A stretch of 64,000 nt of DNA from the NCBI RefSeq assembly GCF_029761915.1, contig NZ_CP121695.1, forward strand, positions 9,329,501 to 9,393,500, in the 5' to 3' direction. The position numbers and the translations under genes are program-made. This stretch comes from Bradyrhizobium sp. CB1650. Its GTDB lineage: Bacteria > Pseudomonadota > Alphaproteobacteria > Rhizobiales > Xanthobacteraceae. Positions 1 through 8,811 of the stretch are shown here, one piece after another. Within the stretch, counting starts at the first letter, position 1; each line of letters starts with the position of its first letter. The notes under the pieces were generated by a model. The model saw nothing but the letters and a program-made list of their open reading frames with translations. It had not been told where the DNA came from and did not search any database.

Positions 1-208
1 GCTGCATCGATTTTGCCAATTCATCGATCACCTCATAGGCTCCGAGCGGGCGATGGCTGGAGAGCAATGCACCGAGCACCTGGCGGCGAATCGGCGTGAA
101 TTTCTGCGCGCGCTGCTCGCAGACCTCCTCGGCATGCGCCAGCGCGTCCGCAGTGCAGCGGCCGTGATCGTGGTCAGGCGCAGGAAAGGCCGGTTTTGCG
201 AGGGTCAT
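1..208 (-). CDS. Fur-family (Zur-like) transcriptional regulator, N-terminal part only
   Basis: The minus strand opens with ATG at 208 and stays open to the window edge, giving 69 residues of a gene whose 3' end lies outside. The translation contains FTPIRRQVLGALL followed by HRPLGAYEVIDEL, the winged-helix start typical of Fur/Zur proteins (family knowledge). The acidic, His-rich start (PDHDHGRC) fits a zinc-type regulator. Fur proteins are metal-dependent repressors that bind DNA as dimers. The metal-binding C-terminal half cannot be seen, so Zur rather than Fur, Irr or PerR is an inference. It is transcribed away from the MarR efflux operon. Confidence 0.75.
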   Translation of the reverse strand, partial: MTLAKPAFPAPDHDHGRCTADALAHAEEVCEQRAQKFTPIRRQVLGALLSSHRPLGAYEVIDELAKSMQ

Positions 209-321
209 GCGTTCGGCGTTTTAGCATCTTGGCCGGGGAACCCAAAGCGCGACCGGCAAAACGGCGGTCAGCCATGCCTTTCCGGTAGGACAGTGTCCCG
301 CCAATCCGCCATGAAATAATC

Positions 322-354
322 ATAAGCTTGCTTATTATATCCAAAGCTTATTGG
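322..354. promoter_or_regulatory. Putative MarR operator: two palindromes in front of the efflux operon
   Basis: ATAAGC-TT-GCTTAT (322-335) is a perfect 6-bp inverted repeat. It is followed by CCAAAGCTTATTGG (341-354), with CCAA/TTGG ends and a core sharing AAGCTTA with the first site. Both lie in an AT-rich strip just before the MarR start codon at 366. MarR repressors normally bind such short dyads in their own promoters. Binding by the adjacent protein is inferred. Confidence 0.55.
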
Positions 355-365
355 AGACAAAGCTC

Positions 366-848
366 ATGAGCCGCGGATCCGTGGACCAGAACTTCCTGTT
401 TACGCTCGGTGAACTCTATCGCCTGCTGCGCGTCTACGCCGACAAGGAGGCGTCGCGCTTCGGCATCACCCGCGCGCAATGGGCGGTGCTGGCCAAGGTC
501 GAGCGCAGCGAGGGGATGAAGCAGTCGGAGCTCGCCGAATTGCTCGAAATGCAGCCGATCACGCTGACGCGCCTCATCGACAAGCTCTGCGACAACGACT
601 GGATCGAGCGCCGCAGCGACGCTTCGGACCGCCGCGTCAAGCGCCTGTATCTCAAGAAGGCCGGTCGGCAATTGCTGGGACGGATGAGCGGGCTGCGGTC
701 CGAAATCACCGCCAACGCACTGGACGGCATCAATGCGGCGGACGCCCACCGCCTCCTCACCCAACTCGAAACAATCAAAGAAAACGTGCGTAACGCGACC
801 CAGACCAGCGGCGCGGAACAAGCACGTAAGGAGCAGCGCTATGGCTGA
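366..848 (+). CDS. MarR-family transcriptional regulator
   Basis: A 160-residue winged-helix regulator. The wHTH is visible around residues 45-100: MKQSELAELLEMQPITLTRL, then a wing with RRSDASDRRVKRLYL. I chose ATG 366, nine bases after a GGAGA ribosome-binding site; an in-frame TTG at 351 would place the start inside that site. The stop overlaps the first codons of the HlyD gene by 8 bases (841-848), so the two are translationally coupled. MarR proteins usually repress a neighbouring efflux operon and release DNA on binding a phenolic or lipophilic ligand. That role fits the genes that follow and the palindromes upstream. Confidence 0.9.
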   Translation: MSRGSVDQNFLFTLGELYRLLRVYADKEASRFGITRAQWAVLAKVERSEGMKQSELAELLEMQPITLTRLIDKLCDNDWIERRSDASDRRVKRLYLKKAGRQLLGRMSGLRSEITANALDGINAADAHRLLTQLETIKENVRNATQTSGAEQARKEQRYG

Positions 849-2004
849 TCAGGTCCTGAAATTCCAGCCCGAGCAGAAGATCGACAGCGGCAAGCCCACC
901 AAGAAGGCCGGCACCGAGCCGCGTCGTCGGCTCATCGCCGGCCTGCGCCGCTACCGCCGCTTCCTGCTCATGGTCGTGCTGCCGATCGTCGCCGCCATCG
1001 GTGGCGTCACTTTTTATCTGAATGGCGGCCGCTATGTCGGTACCGATGACGCCTATGTCGGTGCGCAGAAGGTTTTGGTGACACCCGACATCTCCGGCAA
1101 GATCGAGAAGGTCGTCGTCAAGGAGGGGCAGCTCGTCAAGCAGGGCGACGAGCTGTTCGAGATCGACCCCGTGCCGTTTCGCCTGGCGGTGGACGAGGCC
1201 AAGGCGCAGCTCGCGCAGGCGCAGACGACCTATGACAATCTCCGCGCCAACATCAAGATCTACGGCGACATGCTCAATCTCGCCCAGCAGGGCGTCGACC
1301 TGAAGCAGCGCGACGTCGAGCGCAAGCAGGCGCTGGTGAAGAACAATTACGGCTCGCAGCTCGACCTCGACAACGCGTCGAACGCGCTGGTCACCGCGGG
1401 CGCGCAGGCGCAGTTCATCAAGCAGCAGCTTTCCAACGCCAGGACCCAGTTGCTCGGCAATCCCGAACTGCCACTGGAGCAGTTCCCGCCCTATGCGCAG
1501 GCGAAGGCGAAGCTCGAGGACGCCCAACGCAATCTCGACCACACGGTGCTGCGCGCGCCGATGAGCGGCGTGGCGACGCAGGTCGAGCAGATCCAGCTCG
1601 GCCGCTTCGTCGCCGCCGGCACGCCGGTGTTCTCCATCATCGACGTGGCCCATCCCTGGGTCGACGCCAATCCGAAGGAAAGCGATCTCACCTATGTCAC
1701 CGTAGGCCAGCCCGTCACGCTCGAGGTCGACGCGTTCCCGAACCACGTCTTCAAGGGCAAGATCGGCTCGCTCTCGCCCGGCACCGGCGCGCAATTCGCG
1801 ATCCTGCCGCCGCAGAACGCCACCGGCAACTTCGTCAAGGTGGTGCAGCGCGTGCCGGTCCGGATCTATTTCGACGAGGACGACAAATATGTGAAGAAGC
1901 TGAAGGCCGGCATGAGCGTCTATGCCACCATCGACACCGGCCACCAGAGATCGCTCGCCGGCCTGCTCGGCCTGTCCGCCACGGCGAACCAAGACAAGGA
2001 CTGA
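841..2004 (+). CDS. HlyD/EmrA-type membrane fusion protein
   Basis: A 387-residue periplasmic adaptor of a tripartite efflux pump. A basic cytoplasmic tail (residues 1-38) precedes one membrane anchor (about 40-60). The GTDDAYVGA sequence near residue 67 is the EmrA-type lipoyl-domain entry, followed by a long coiled-coil hairpin rich in Gln and Ala and a beta-barrel (LRAPMSGVATQVEQIQLGRF). The start overlaps the MarR stop, and the MFS gene begins 4 bases after this stop, so the three form one operon. Known family role: linking an inner-membrane MFS pump to an outer-membrane channel. No TolC-like gene is seen nearby, so a channel encoded elsewhere is inferred. Confidence 0.92.
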   Translation: MADQVLKFQPEQKIDSGKPTKKAGTEPRRRLIAGLRRYRRFLLMVVLPIVAAIGGVTFYLNGGRYVGTDDAYVGAQKVLVTPDISGKIEKVVVKEGQLVKQGDELFEIDPVPFRLAVDEAKAQLAQAQTTYDNLRANIKIYGDMLNLAQQGVDLKQRDVERKQALVKNNYGSQLDLDNASNALVTAGAQAQFIKQQLSNARTQLLGNPELPLEQFPPYAQAKAKLEDAQRNLDHTVLRAPMSGVATQVEQIQLGRFVAAGTPVFSIIDVAHPWVDANPKESDLTYVTVGQPVTLEVDAFPNHVFKGKIGSLSPGTGAQFAILPPQNATGNFVKVVQRVPVRIYFDEDDKYVKKLKAGMSVYATIDTGHQRSLAGLLGLSATANQDKD

Positions 2005-2008
2005 TCCT

Positions 2009-3565
2009 GTGTCCGGTCCCGCCACCAATCTGATGGTCCCCGGCCTGCGCCGGAACATGGTGACGATCTGCGCCATGACCGCGACCATCATGCAGGCGCT
2101 GGACACCACCATCGCCAACGTCGCCCTGCCCTACATGCAGGGCACGCTGTCGGCCTCGCAAGACCAGATCAACTGGGTGCTGACCTCCTACATCGTCGCC
2201 GCCGCGATCATGACGGCACCGGTCGGCTGGATCGCCAACCGCTACGGCCGCAAGCGCATCTTCATCATCTGCTCGGCCGGCTTCACCCTCGCATCGGTGC
2301 TGTGCGGACTTGCGCAGGACATCAACCAGATGGTGCTGTTCCGCCTGCTCCAGGGCGTGTTCGGCGCCGCGCTGGTGCCGCTGTCGCAGGCTGTGATGCT
2401 CGACTACTACACGCTGCAGGAACGCGCCAAGGCGATGTCGATCTGGGGCATGGGCGTGATGATGGGACCGATCATGGGCCCGTCGCTCGGGGCCTGGCTG
2501 ACCGAGACCTATTCCTGGCACTGGGTGTTCTTCGTCAATCTGCCGTTCGGCGCGATCACCGTGCTCGGGCTGATCATCTTCATGGACGAGACCAAGAAGG
2601 ATCTCAGCCTCAAATTCGACTGGTTCGGCTTCACGGCGCTGGCGATCGCGATCGGCGCGCTGCAGCTCGCGCTCGACCGCGGCGAGCAGCTCGACTGGTT
2701 CGAGTCGGTCGAGATCGTGACCGAATTCACCATCTCGGCCATCGCCTTCTACTATTTCTTCGCCCACTCCTTCACGACCTCGCGGCCGTTCATCCAGTTC
2801 GCGCTGTTCAAGGACCGCAACTTCCTCACCGGCTGCATCTTCATGACGGTGATGGGGCTCGTGTTGTACTCGACCATGGCGCTGGCTTCGCCTTACTTGC
2901 AGAACGTGATCGGTTATCCCATCATCACCGCGGGCGGCCTGCTCGCCAGCCGCGGCTTCGGCACGTTCTTCGCGATGATGCTGGTCGGACGCCTGATGCG
3001 CTTCATCGAGGCACGGACGCTGATCATCTCCGGCCTGATGCTGACCGCCGGCTCGCTGTTCTGGATGACCGGCTGGACCGACCAGACCCAGGTGCCTGAG
3101 ATCGTCACCGTCAGCATCATCCAGGGTTTTGGCTTCGGCCTCGTCTTCGTGCCGCTCTCGACCGTGTCGTTCCTGACGCTGCCGAACAATTTGCGCACCG
3201 ACGGCACCTCGATGCTGACGCTTCTCCGCAACGTCGCGAGCTCCGTCGGCATCTCCATCGTGATCGCCGAGCTGACGCAAGGCACGCGGCGGACCTACGC
3301 GATCCTGTCCGAGCACATCAACCCGTTCAACCATGCGCTGCAGATGCCGGACGTCAGCCGCATGATCAACCTCTCCACCGACGCTGGCCGTGCCATGGCC
3401 GACAGGATTGTCAGCGTGCAGGCGCAGATCATCGCGTTCGCGCACGACTATCAGCTCGTGATGATCTTCATCCTCTGTACCATCCCGCTCGCCCTGATGA
3501 TCGGCTCGACCAAGGCCGCCCTGCGCAAGCAGGCGGCGGGGCCGGAACATGCGGTGATGGAGTAG
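2009..3565 (+). CDS. EmrB/QacA-family (DHA2) MFS multidrug efflux transporter
   Basis: A 518-residue inner-membrane proton antiporter of the 14-TM DHA2 family. The motif ALDTTIANVALP in the first helix and NRYGRKRIF in loop 2-3 are family signatures. The start is GTG at 2009 (SGPATNLMVPGLRR), four bases after the HlyD stop. An earlier in-frame start would overlap the HlyD gene heavily. With the HlyD protein it should form an EmrAB-like pump controlled by the upstream MarR regulator. The substrate cannot be read from sequence; hydrophobic drugs, uncouplers or plant phenolics are typical. Confidence 0.92.
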   Translation: MSGPATNLMVPGLRRNMVTICAMTATIMQALDTTIANVALPYMQGTLSASQDQINWVLTSYIVAAAIMTAPVGWIANRYGRKRIFIICSAGFTLASVLCGLAQDINQMVLFRLLQGVFGAALVPLSQAVMLDYYTLQERAKAMSIWGMGVMMGPIMGPSLGAWLTETYSWHWVFFVNLPFGAITVLGLIIFMDETKKDLSLKFDWFGFTALAIAIGALQLALDRGEQLDWFESVEIVTEFTISAIAFYYFFAHSFTTSRPFIQFALFKDRNFLTGCIFMTVMGLVLYSTMALASPYLQNVIGYPIITAGGLLASRGFGTFFAMMLVGRLMRFIEARTLIISGLMLTAGSLFWMTGWTDQTQVPEIVTVSIIQGFGFGLVFVPLSTVSFLTLPNNLRTDGTSMLTLLRNVASSVGISIVIAELTQGTRRTYAILSEHINPFNHALQMPDVSRMINLSTDAGRAMADRIVSVQAQIIAFAHDYQLVMIFILCTIPLALMIGSTKAALRKQAAGPEHAVME

Positions 3566-3591
3566 GTGGCAGGAAGCGCCCGTACTTCGCT

Positions 3592-3617
3592 GTCGTCCCG
3601 GCCTTCGCCAGGACGAC
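3592..3617. terminator. Hairpin after the efflux operon
   Basis: GTCGTCC (3592-3598) and GGACGAC (3611-3617) form a stem with a 12-base loop, between the MFS stop and the convergent kinase gene. There is no T-tract, so it could be a bidirectional hairpin or part of a dispersed repeat rather than a strict intrinsic terminator. Confidence 0.35.
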
Positions 3618-3663
3618 ACCGAGCAGATTGAACCGCCGTCGCGCATCACACTCACCAAGAGCG

Positions 3664-4725
3664 CTACAAAAATTCCTCGCAGCCCAGATCATCCACCGCC
3701 GAAAATACCCGCTCCAGATTGTTCCACCAGATCACCGGCGGGATGTTGACGCTCCACTGCCACACCGGCTTGGTGATATGCCACAGCACCGACCAGCGAT
3801 AATCCTGGTCGAGCATCCCGCGCGTGTAGCCGCGGACGCCGTGCGCGATCAGCGTGTCGTAGTAGTGGTTGAGCAGCGGGCGTTCGAACGCCTGCCGGCG
3901 CTCAGGATACCATTGCGTCGCCATCATGTAGGCGAGATCGCCGGTCGGCACGCTGATGCGCCACTGATCGAAATCGAAGATGCGCACGGTATCCGCGACG
4001 CCGGCGCGCGGCAGCAGGAAATTCCAGACATGGGCATCGCCATGGGCGATGGTGACGTTGCGGCGCGAGTGGTAGCGCCCGAATAGCCGGCCGGAATGCT
4101 CGATGAAGCGGCGGTAGGTGAGCCGCCGCTCCTCGCTGAGGCGGTCGCCGAGCAGATCGGCGAAGCGGTCGTAGTGGCCGGCGAAGGTCTCCATCAGCCT
4201 TGCGCTGTCATCGGTACTCATCCAGGTACCTGCGGTGTCGCCGAGACTGGCGTGATCCCACCACGCCGCGTGCATGCGCGCCAAGGCCGTGACGATCGCG
4301 ATCGCCTGCCCGCGCAACGGGGGTAGCGGCCATTGGGTCGCAATGGCATGACTGTCGGTGAGGTCCTCGAGCAGGAGATGCCAGGCGAGGCTCTCCTCGT
4401 CGAACGTCCCGTCAAAGCAGCGCGGCACGACCTGCGCCGGCATTTTGGGCGCGAGCTGGGTGTAGAAGGCCACTTCCTGCCGGCCGGCATTCGGCAACGT
4501 CTTTGCGAAATTGGCGTGCGCTGTCTTGAGGATCAGGGATTGCGGCGCGCCGGCGGCCTCCCCGACATAGCGCAGGCCGAGCCTGACGATATGCGACACG
4601 ATGGTGTCGCGCTGATGCAGCACCTTGACCTCGCGGACGGCGCCGCGGTCCAGCGCACCGGCCTTGCGCAGCGCAGCCGTGAGAGGTGCGGGCTCAACGA
4701 CCGCCGGCAGTTGTGGAGGTGTCAT
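3664..4725 (-). CDS. Phosphotransferase of the aminoglycoside phosphotransferase/choline kinase fold
   Basis: A 353-residue kinase-like protein. The catalytic loop reads IAHGDAHVWNFL (HGD-x4-N) and the metal-binding segment IFDFDQW, both diagnostic of the APH superfamily. The N-terminal lobe carries the LILKTAHA lysine motif. The ATG at 4725 opens with MTPPQLPAVVEPAP. It runs convergent to the efflux operon and lies 90 bp beyond pcaG on the same strand, so read-through from the pca genes is possible but no link in function is evident. Bacterial relatives phosphorylate diverse small alcohols, and a role in antibiotic resistance should not be assumed. The substrate is unknown. Confidence 0.82.
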   Translation of the reverse strand: MTPPQLPAVVEPAPLTAALRKAGALDRGAVREVKVLHQRDTIVSHIVRLGLRYVGEAAGAPQSLILKTAHANFAKTLPNAGRQEVAFYTQLAPKMPAQVVPRCFDGTFDEESLAWHLLLEDLTDSHAIATQWPLPPLRGQAIAIVTALARMHAAWWDHASLGDTAGTWMSTDDSARLMETFAGHYDRFADLLGDRLSEERRLTYRRFIEHSGRLFGRYHSRRNVTIAHGDAHVWNFLLPRAGVADTVRIFDFDQWRISVPTGDLAYMMATQWYPERRQAFERPLLNHYYDTLIAHGVRGYTRGMLDQDYRWSVLWHITKPVWQWSVNIPPVIWWNNLERVFSAVDDLGCEEFL

Positions 4726-4815
4726 GAAAACGCGACCCGGGTGCCGCGGCCATACTGCACGATCACACCCGGAAGCACCAGACGGTCCGCCTTCCCTCAG
4801 AAGGCATCCCCGGTT

Positions 4816-5406
4816 TTATACGTCGAAGAACACCGTCTCGTTGTCGCCTTGCAGACGCAGGTCGAGGTGGTAGACCGGCTTGCCGGCCTCGCGCACCGCG
4901 GTCAGCGTCGCGCGGCGGTCGACGGGGACCAGCGCCAGCACGGGATCTGCGGCATTGCCGGCCTCGTCGCTGAAATAGATGCGCGTGTAGAGATGCCGCA
5001 GCATGCCGCGGCCAAACACCGCGACCAGGATGTGCGGCGCCTGCGGCTTACCGTCGGGATCGGGCACCACGCCCGGCTTGATGGTCTCGAAGGAATAATT
5101 GCCGTCCTTGTCGGTGCCGCAGCGGGCAAAGCCCCGGAAGCTGGCATTCGGTAGCGCGCGCTTGTCCTGCGGGTCGGCAAAGCGGCCCTGCCCGTCGGCC
5201 TGCCAGATCTCCAGCATGCAGTCCGGCACGACGACGCCGTCGCCGTCGAACACGCGGCCCTCGATACGGATGCGGTCGCCGGAGACGTCGGGCGTCAGCG
5301 TCGAGTTGGTGAACGCGTCGTTCCAGGCGTATTCGCCGTTCGGCGTCAGACCGTATTTGAAGAACGGTCCAACCGTCTGCGATGGTGTGATCCCGTTGTC
5401 CTGCAC
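4816..5406 (-). CDS. pcaG: Protocatechuate 3,4-dioxygenase alpha subunit
   Basis: A 196-residue intradiol dioxygenase subunit. PSQTVGPFFKYGL at the start and LEIWQADGQGRF in the core are typical of PcaG. With PcaH it cleaves protocatechuate to 3-carboxy-cis,cis-muconate in the beta-ketoadipate pathway. The alpha subunit lacks the full Tyr/Tyr/His/His iron-ligand set carried by PcaH. The start is GTG at 5406, one base after the pcaH stop, with GGAGA about nine bases upstream inside the end of pcaH, so translation is coupled. Confidence 0.93.
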   Translation of the reverse strand: MQDNGITPSQTVGPFFKYGLTPNGEYAWNDAFTNSTLTPDVSGDRIRIEGRVFDGDGVVVPDCMLEIWQADGQGRFADPQDKRALPNASFRGFARCGTDKDGNYSFETIKPGVVPDPDGKPQAPHILVAVFGRGMLRHLYTRIYFSDEAGNAADPVLALVPVDRRATLTAVREAGKPVYHLDLRLQGDNETVFFDV

Positions 5407-5407
5407 T

Positions 5408-6109
5408 TTAGGTGTTCTCCATTGGCGTGGCGTTCTTGCCGCGCAGCACGATATTGAAGCGGTAGCACAGCGCCCATTCGGGCTGGGTGTTCTCGAGGTC
5501 GAACGACGAGACCATCCGCCCGCGCGCCTTCTCGTCCGGCACCGAGTTGAAGATCGGATCGAACGGGAACAGCGGATCGGCCGGGAAATACATCTGCGTC
5601 ACTAGCCGCGTGACGAAGGAGTGGCCGAACACCGAGAGATGGATGTGCGCCGGCCGCCAGGCATTGTGATGATTGCCCCAAGGGTAGGCGCCGGGCTTGA
5701 TGGTGACGAAGCGGTAGTAGCCGGAGGCATCGCTCTGGGTACGGCCGGCACCGGTGAAGTTGGGATCGAGCGGCGCGGGGTGCTGGTCGCGGACATGGAC
5801 GTAGCGGCCGCAGGCATTGGCCTGCCAGATCTCGACCAGCGAATTCGGCACGCCGCGGCCGTCCTCGTCGAGGACATGGCCGTGCACGATGATGCGCTCG
5901 CCGAGCGGCTCGCCCGCGTGCTGGCGGGTGAGATCGTTGTCGCCCTCGCGCACGGTCTCATGGCCGTAGACCGGGCCGGTGAGCTCCGACAACGTGTGGC
6001 GCATCGGAATCAGCGGCTTGTTCGGCGCGCGCTTGATCGAGCTCTTGTACTCGGGCGACAGCGGCAGTGGATGCGCCTTGTTGCCGTCGACGGGATAGAT
6101 GAATGTCAT
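5408..6109 (-). CDS. pcaH: Protocatechuate 3,4-dioxygenase beta subunit
   Basis: A 233-residue catalytic subunit of the non-heme Fe(III) enzyme that ring-cleaves protocatechuate. Iron ligands are visible as Tyr in IKPGAYPWGN and the two His in WRPAHIHLSVFG, with another Tyr earlier near YRFVTI. LVEIWQANACGRY is the conserved subunit-contact strand. ATG 6109 has AGGAG eight bases upstream; an in-frame ATG at 6187 lacks such a site and adds a tail unlike PcaH. It is first in a pcaHG pair. An AT-rich ATTA-N11-TAAT element lies about 80 bp upstream. Confidence 0.95.
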   Translation of the reverse strand: MTFIYPVDGNKAHPLPLSPEYKSSIKRAPNKPLIPMRHTLSELTGPVYGHETVREGDNDLTRQHAGEPLGERIIVHGHVLDEDGRGVPNSLVEIWQANACGRYVHVRDQHPAPLDPNFTGAGRTQSDASGYYRFVTIKPGAYPWGNHHNAWRPAHIHLSVFGHSFVTRLVTQMYFPADPLFPFDPIFNSVPDEKARGRMVSSFDLENTQPEWALCYRFNIVLRGKNATPMENT

Positions 6110-6189
6110 GGCCAAACTCCTGGCGCCAAGCTCCTGGCGAACTTCCTCCCCGGCCATTTTAGGTCGGCCGGTCAACGCTTCCGCCAATC

Positions 6190-6208
6190 ATTATAATATA
6201 TAACTAAT
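6190..6208. promoter_or_regulatory. ATTA-N11-TAAT dyad upstream of pcaH (possible LysR-type box)
   Basis: ATTA (6190-6193) and TAAT (6205-6208) are separated by exactly 11 bases in a very AT-rich strip that also contains a minus-strand TATAAT. This fits the T-N11-A architecture of LysR-type regulator sites, and pcaHG operons are often under the LysR-type PcaQ. No LysR gene is in the window. Binding is inferred, and the element may simply be the promoter. Confidence 0.4.
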
Positions 6209-6262
6209 CGGGGGAAGCTGGTTTACAGGCCCTCCTGCACGCCGCACTCGGCGTGAAACGCC

Positions 6263-7156
6263 CTACTTGATCGGCGGACGCGGCAGTATGGCCTCGCCGG
6301 CCTCGAGCCGGTAGGTGTGGTCGAGCGAATACCAGGGCGTCGTGACGTCGCGTGCGGTCGGATGCGGCGTGTCGTGGCGCAGGAACTTGCCGACCAGCGC
6401 TTGTGTCACACCGAACTGCACGTCGCTGTCGATATGCGGATCGCTGGGGTCGTAGACCTGCGAGATCAGCACCTTGAATCCGGGCTTGAAGATCAGGGCG
6501 TGCAGGTGCGCGGGCCGATAGGGGTGCCGGCTCTGCGCCTTCAGAAGGCGGCCGACGACACCGTCGGTTGGAATGGGGTAACCGATCATCATCACCGAAC
6601 GGAAAGAGAAGTGTCCATCCTGGTCGGTCGTCAACTTGCCGCGCAGGTTCATGTCCGCCTGCTCGGGATCCTGGTTTTCATAGAGACCGACCGGCGAGGC
6701 GTGCCAGACATCGACCTCGGCCCCGGCGACGGGACGGCCGTCTCTGTCCACGACACGGCCGCTGACGAACAGCGGCGCACCCGGCGTCTCTGATCGGACG
6801 ATCGATCCGCCATTCTCCACCCGCGGCGAGCTCAATCGCCAGAACGGTCCGAGCAACGAGTGATCCGTTTCCGTGTTGCCCTGATCGCCATTGTTCAGCA
6901 GGCACACCAGCGAGGACACGCCGAGCGAACCCGCCATCAGCACGGCTTCATTATGTGTGTCGGTCGTCAGCTTGCCGAGCTCGACCAGGATCGCCGCAGC
7001 GTCGCGGAATTCCGCCTCGGTCAGGCGAACGTCGCGGACGAAGCCGTGCAGATGCTTGACCAGGGAGATCATGATCTGGCGAAGCCGCGGATCGGATGTC
7101 CGCTCCATCACGGCGAGCGCCGCGGCCGTGACGTCCTGCTCACGCTCGATGATCAT
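6263..7156 (-). CDS. Intradiol ring-cleavage dioxygenase, hydroxyquinol/catechol 1,2-dioxygenase type
   Basis: A 297-residue non-heme Fe(III) dioxygenase. Residues 1-100 form the helical N-terminal dimerisation domain. The catalytic domain carries PVGLYENQDP and MIGYPIPTDG (iron-ligand Tyr) and RHPYRPAHLHALI (iron-ligand His pair). VVGRLLKAQSRHPYRPAHLH resembles hydroxyquinol more than catechol dioxygenases, in my reading. The ATG at 7156 has AAGGGA nine bases upstream. It lies between pcaF and pcaH on the same strand, with 95- and 153-bp gaps, so it may have its own promoter. Likely reaction: hydroxyquinol to maleylacetate, or catechol to muconate; sequence alone does not decide. Confidence 0.85.
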   Translation of the reverse strand: MIIEREQDVTAAALAVMERTSDPRLRQIMISLVKHLHGFVRDVRLTEAEFRDAAAILVELGKLTTDTHNEAVLMAGSLGVSSLVCLLNNGDQGNTETDHSLLGPFWRLSSPRVENGGSIVRSETPGAPLFVSGRVVDRDGRPVAGAEVDVWHASPVGLYENQDPEQADMNLRGKLTTDQDGHFSFRSVMMIGYPIPTDGVVGRLLKAQSRHPYRPAHLHALIFKPGFKVLISQVYDPSDPHIDSDVQFGVTQALVGKFLRHDTPHPTARDVTTPWYSLDHTYRLEAGEAILPRPPIK

Positions 7157-7173
7157 GGAGCGATCCCTTTCCA

Positions 7174-7218
7174 GTCATTCCGGGGCGGGGCGATGCGAAG
7201 CATCGAACCCGGAATGAC
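7174..7218. repeat. Short palindromic intergenic repeat (TCATTCCGGG family)
   Basis: GTCATTCCGGGGC and AACCCGGAATGAC form inverted arms around GATGCGAAGCATC, itself a small dyad. The same motif recurs at 8604-8701, 19024-19130 and 32915-33063. It lies between pcaF and the dioxygenase gene. Confidence 0.7.
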
Positions 7219-7229
7219 GGCCTACTGCA

Positions 7230-7251
7230 TGACGGGACGCTGCGCGTCCCG

Positions 7252-7254
<3 letters not shown>
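7230..7254. terminator. Perfect 11-bp hairpin overlapping the pcaF stop codon
   Basis: TGACGGGACGC (7230-7240), loop TGC, GCGTCCCGTCA (7244-7254). The last three bases are the complement of the pcaF TGA stop. It is GC-rich and strong but has no T-tract, so it may terminate, attenuate or protect the pcaF mRNA 3' end. Confidence 0.5.
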
Positions 7255-8460
<1,206 letters not shown>

Positions 8461-8603
8461 CGTTGTTCTCCCTGACTGCCGCGGTCCGGCCAAAATTCTT
8501 CAATGTCGGCGGAGTTTTAGGAGGGCGCCCGCGGCAGGTCAATTGACGGTTTCGCGCGGGCCGTATGGCCTGGCGCATGAGTGGCGCGCGACGAAACTCC
8601 GCC

Positions 8604-8701
8604 GTCATTCCGGGGCGCCCAAAGGGCGAGCCCGGAATCCATAACCACCAATCGGGATTATGGATTCCGGGCCTGCGCCCTGCGGCGCATCCCGCAATGA
8701 C
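8604..8701. repeat. Palindromic intergenic repeat between pcaF and mutS
   Basis: A compound palindrome: GTCATTCCGGGGCGCCC at the left and GCGCATCCCGCAATGAC at the right, with inner GGAATCCATAA/TTATGGATTCC arms. It fills the centre of the 351-bp gap 8461-8811. The rest of that gap shows no convincing gene and must hold the promoters of the divergent pcaF and mutS genes. Confidence 0.75.
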
Positions 8702-8811
8702 GGTCGAAAACATGGTGATCGCATGCCCGCCATGCGGACAACGTGGAAAACCTCCCCTCCTCGGCCAAAGCGATAGGAGCATCGGGCGAAATTTTGTAGG
8801 TTGCGCCGCCC

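Noticed and set aside
1835..3658. A 607-residue minus-strand frame opposite the MFS pump
   Set aside because: Rich in Arg/His/Asp in the way antisense frames of GC-rich membrane genes are; no motif or ribosome-binding site.
3664..4725. Aminoglycoside resistance gene
   Set aside because: The fold is that of APH, but bacterial members act on many substrates and nothing in the context points to antibiotics.
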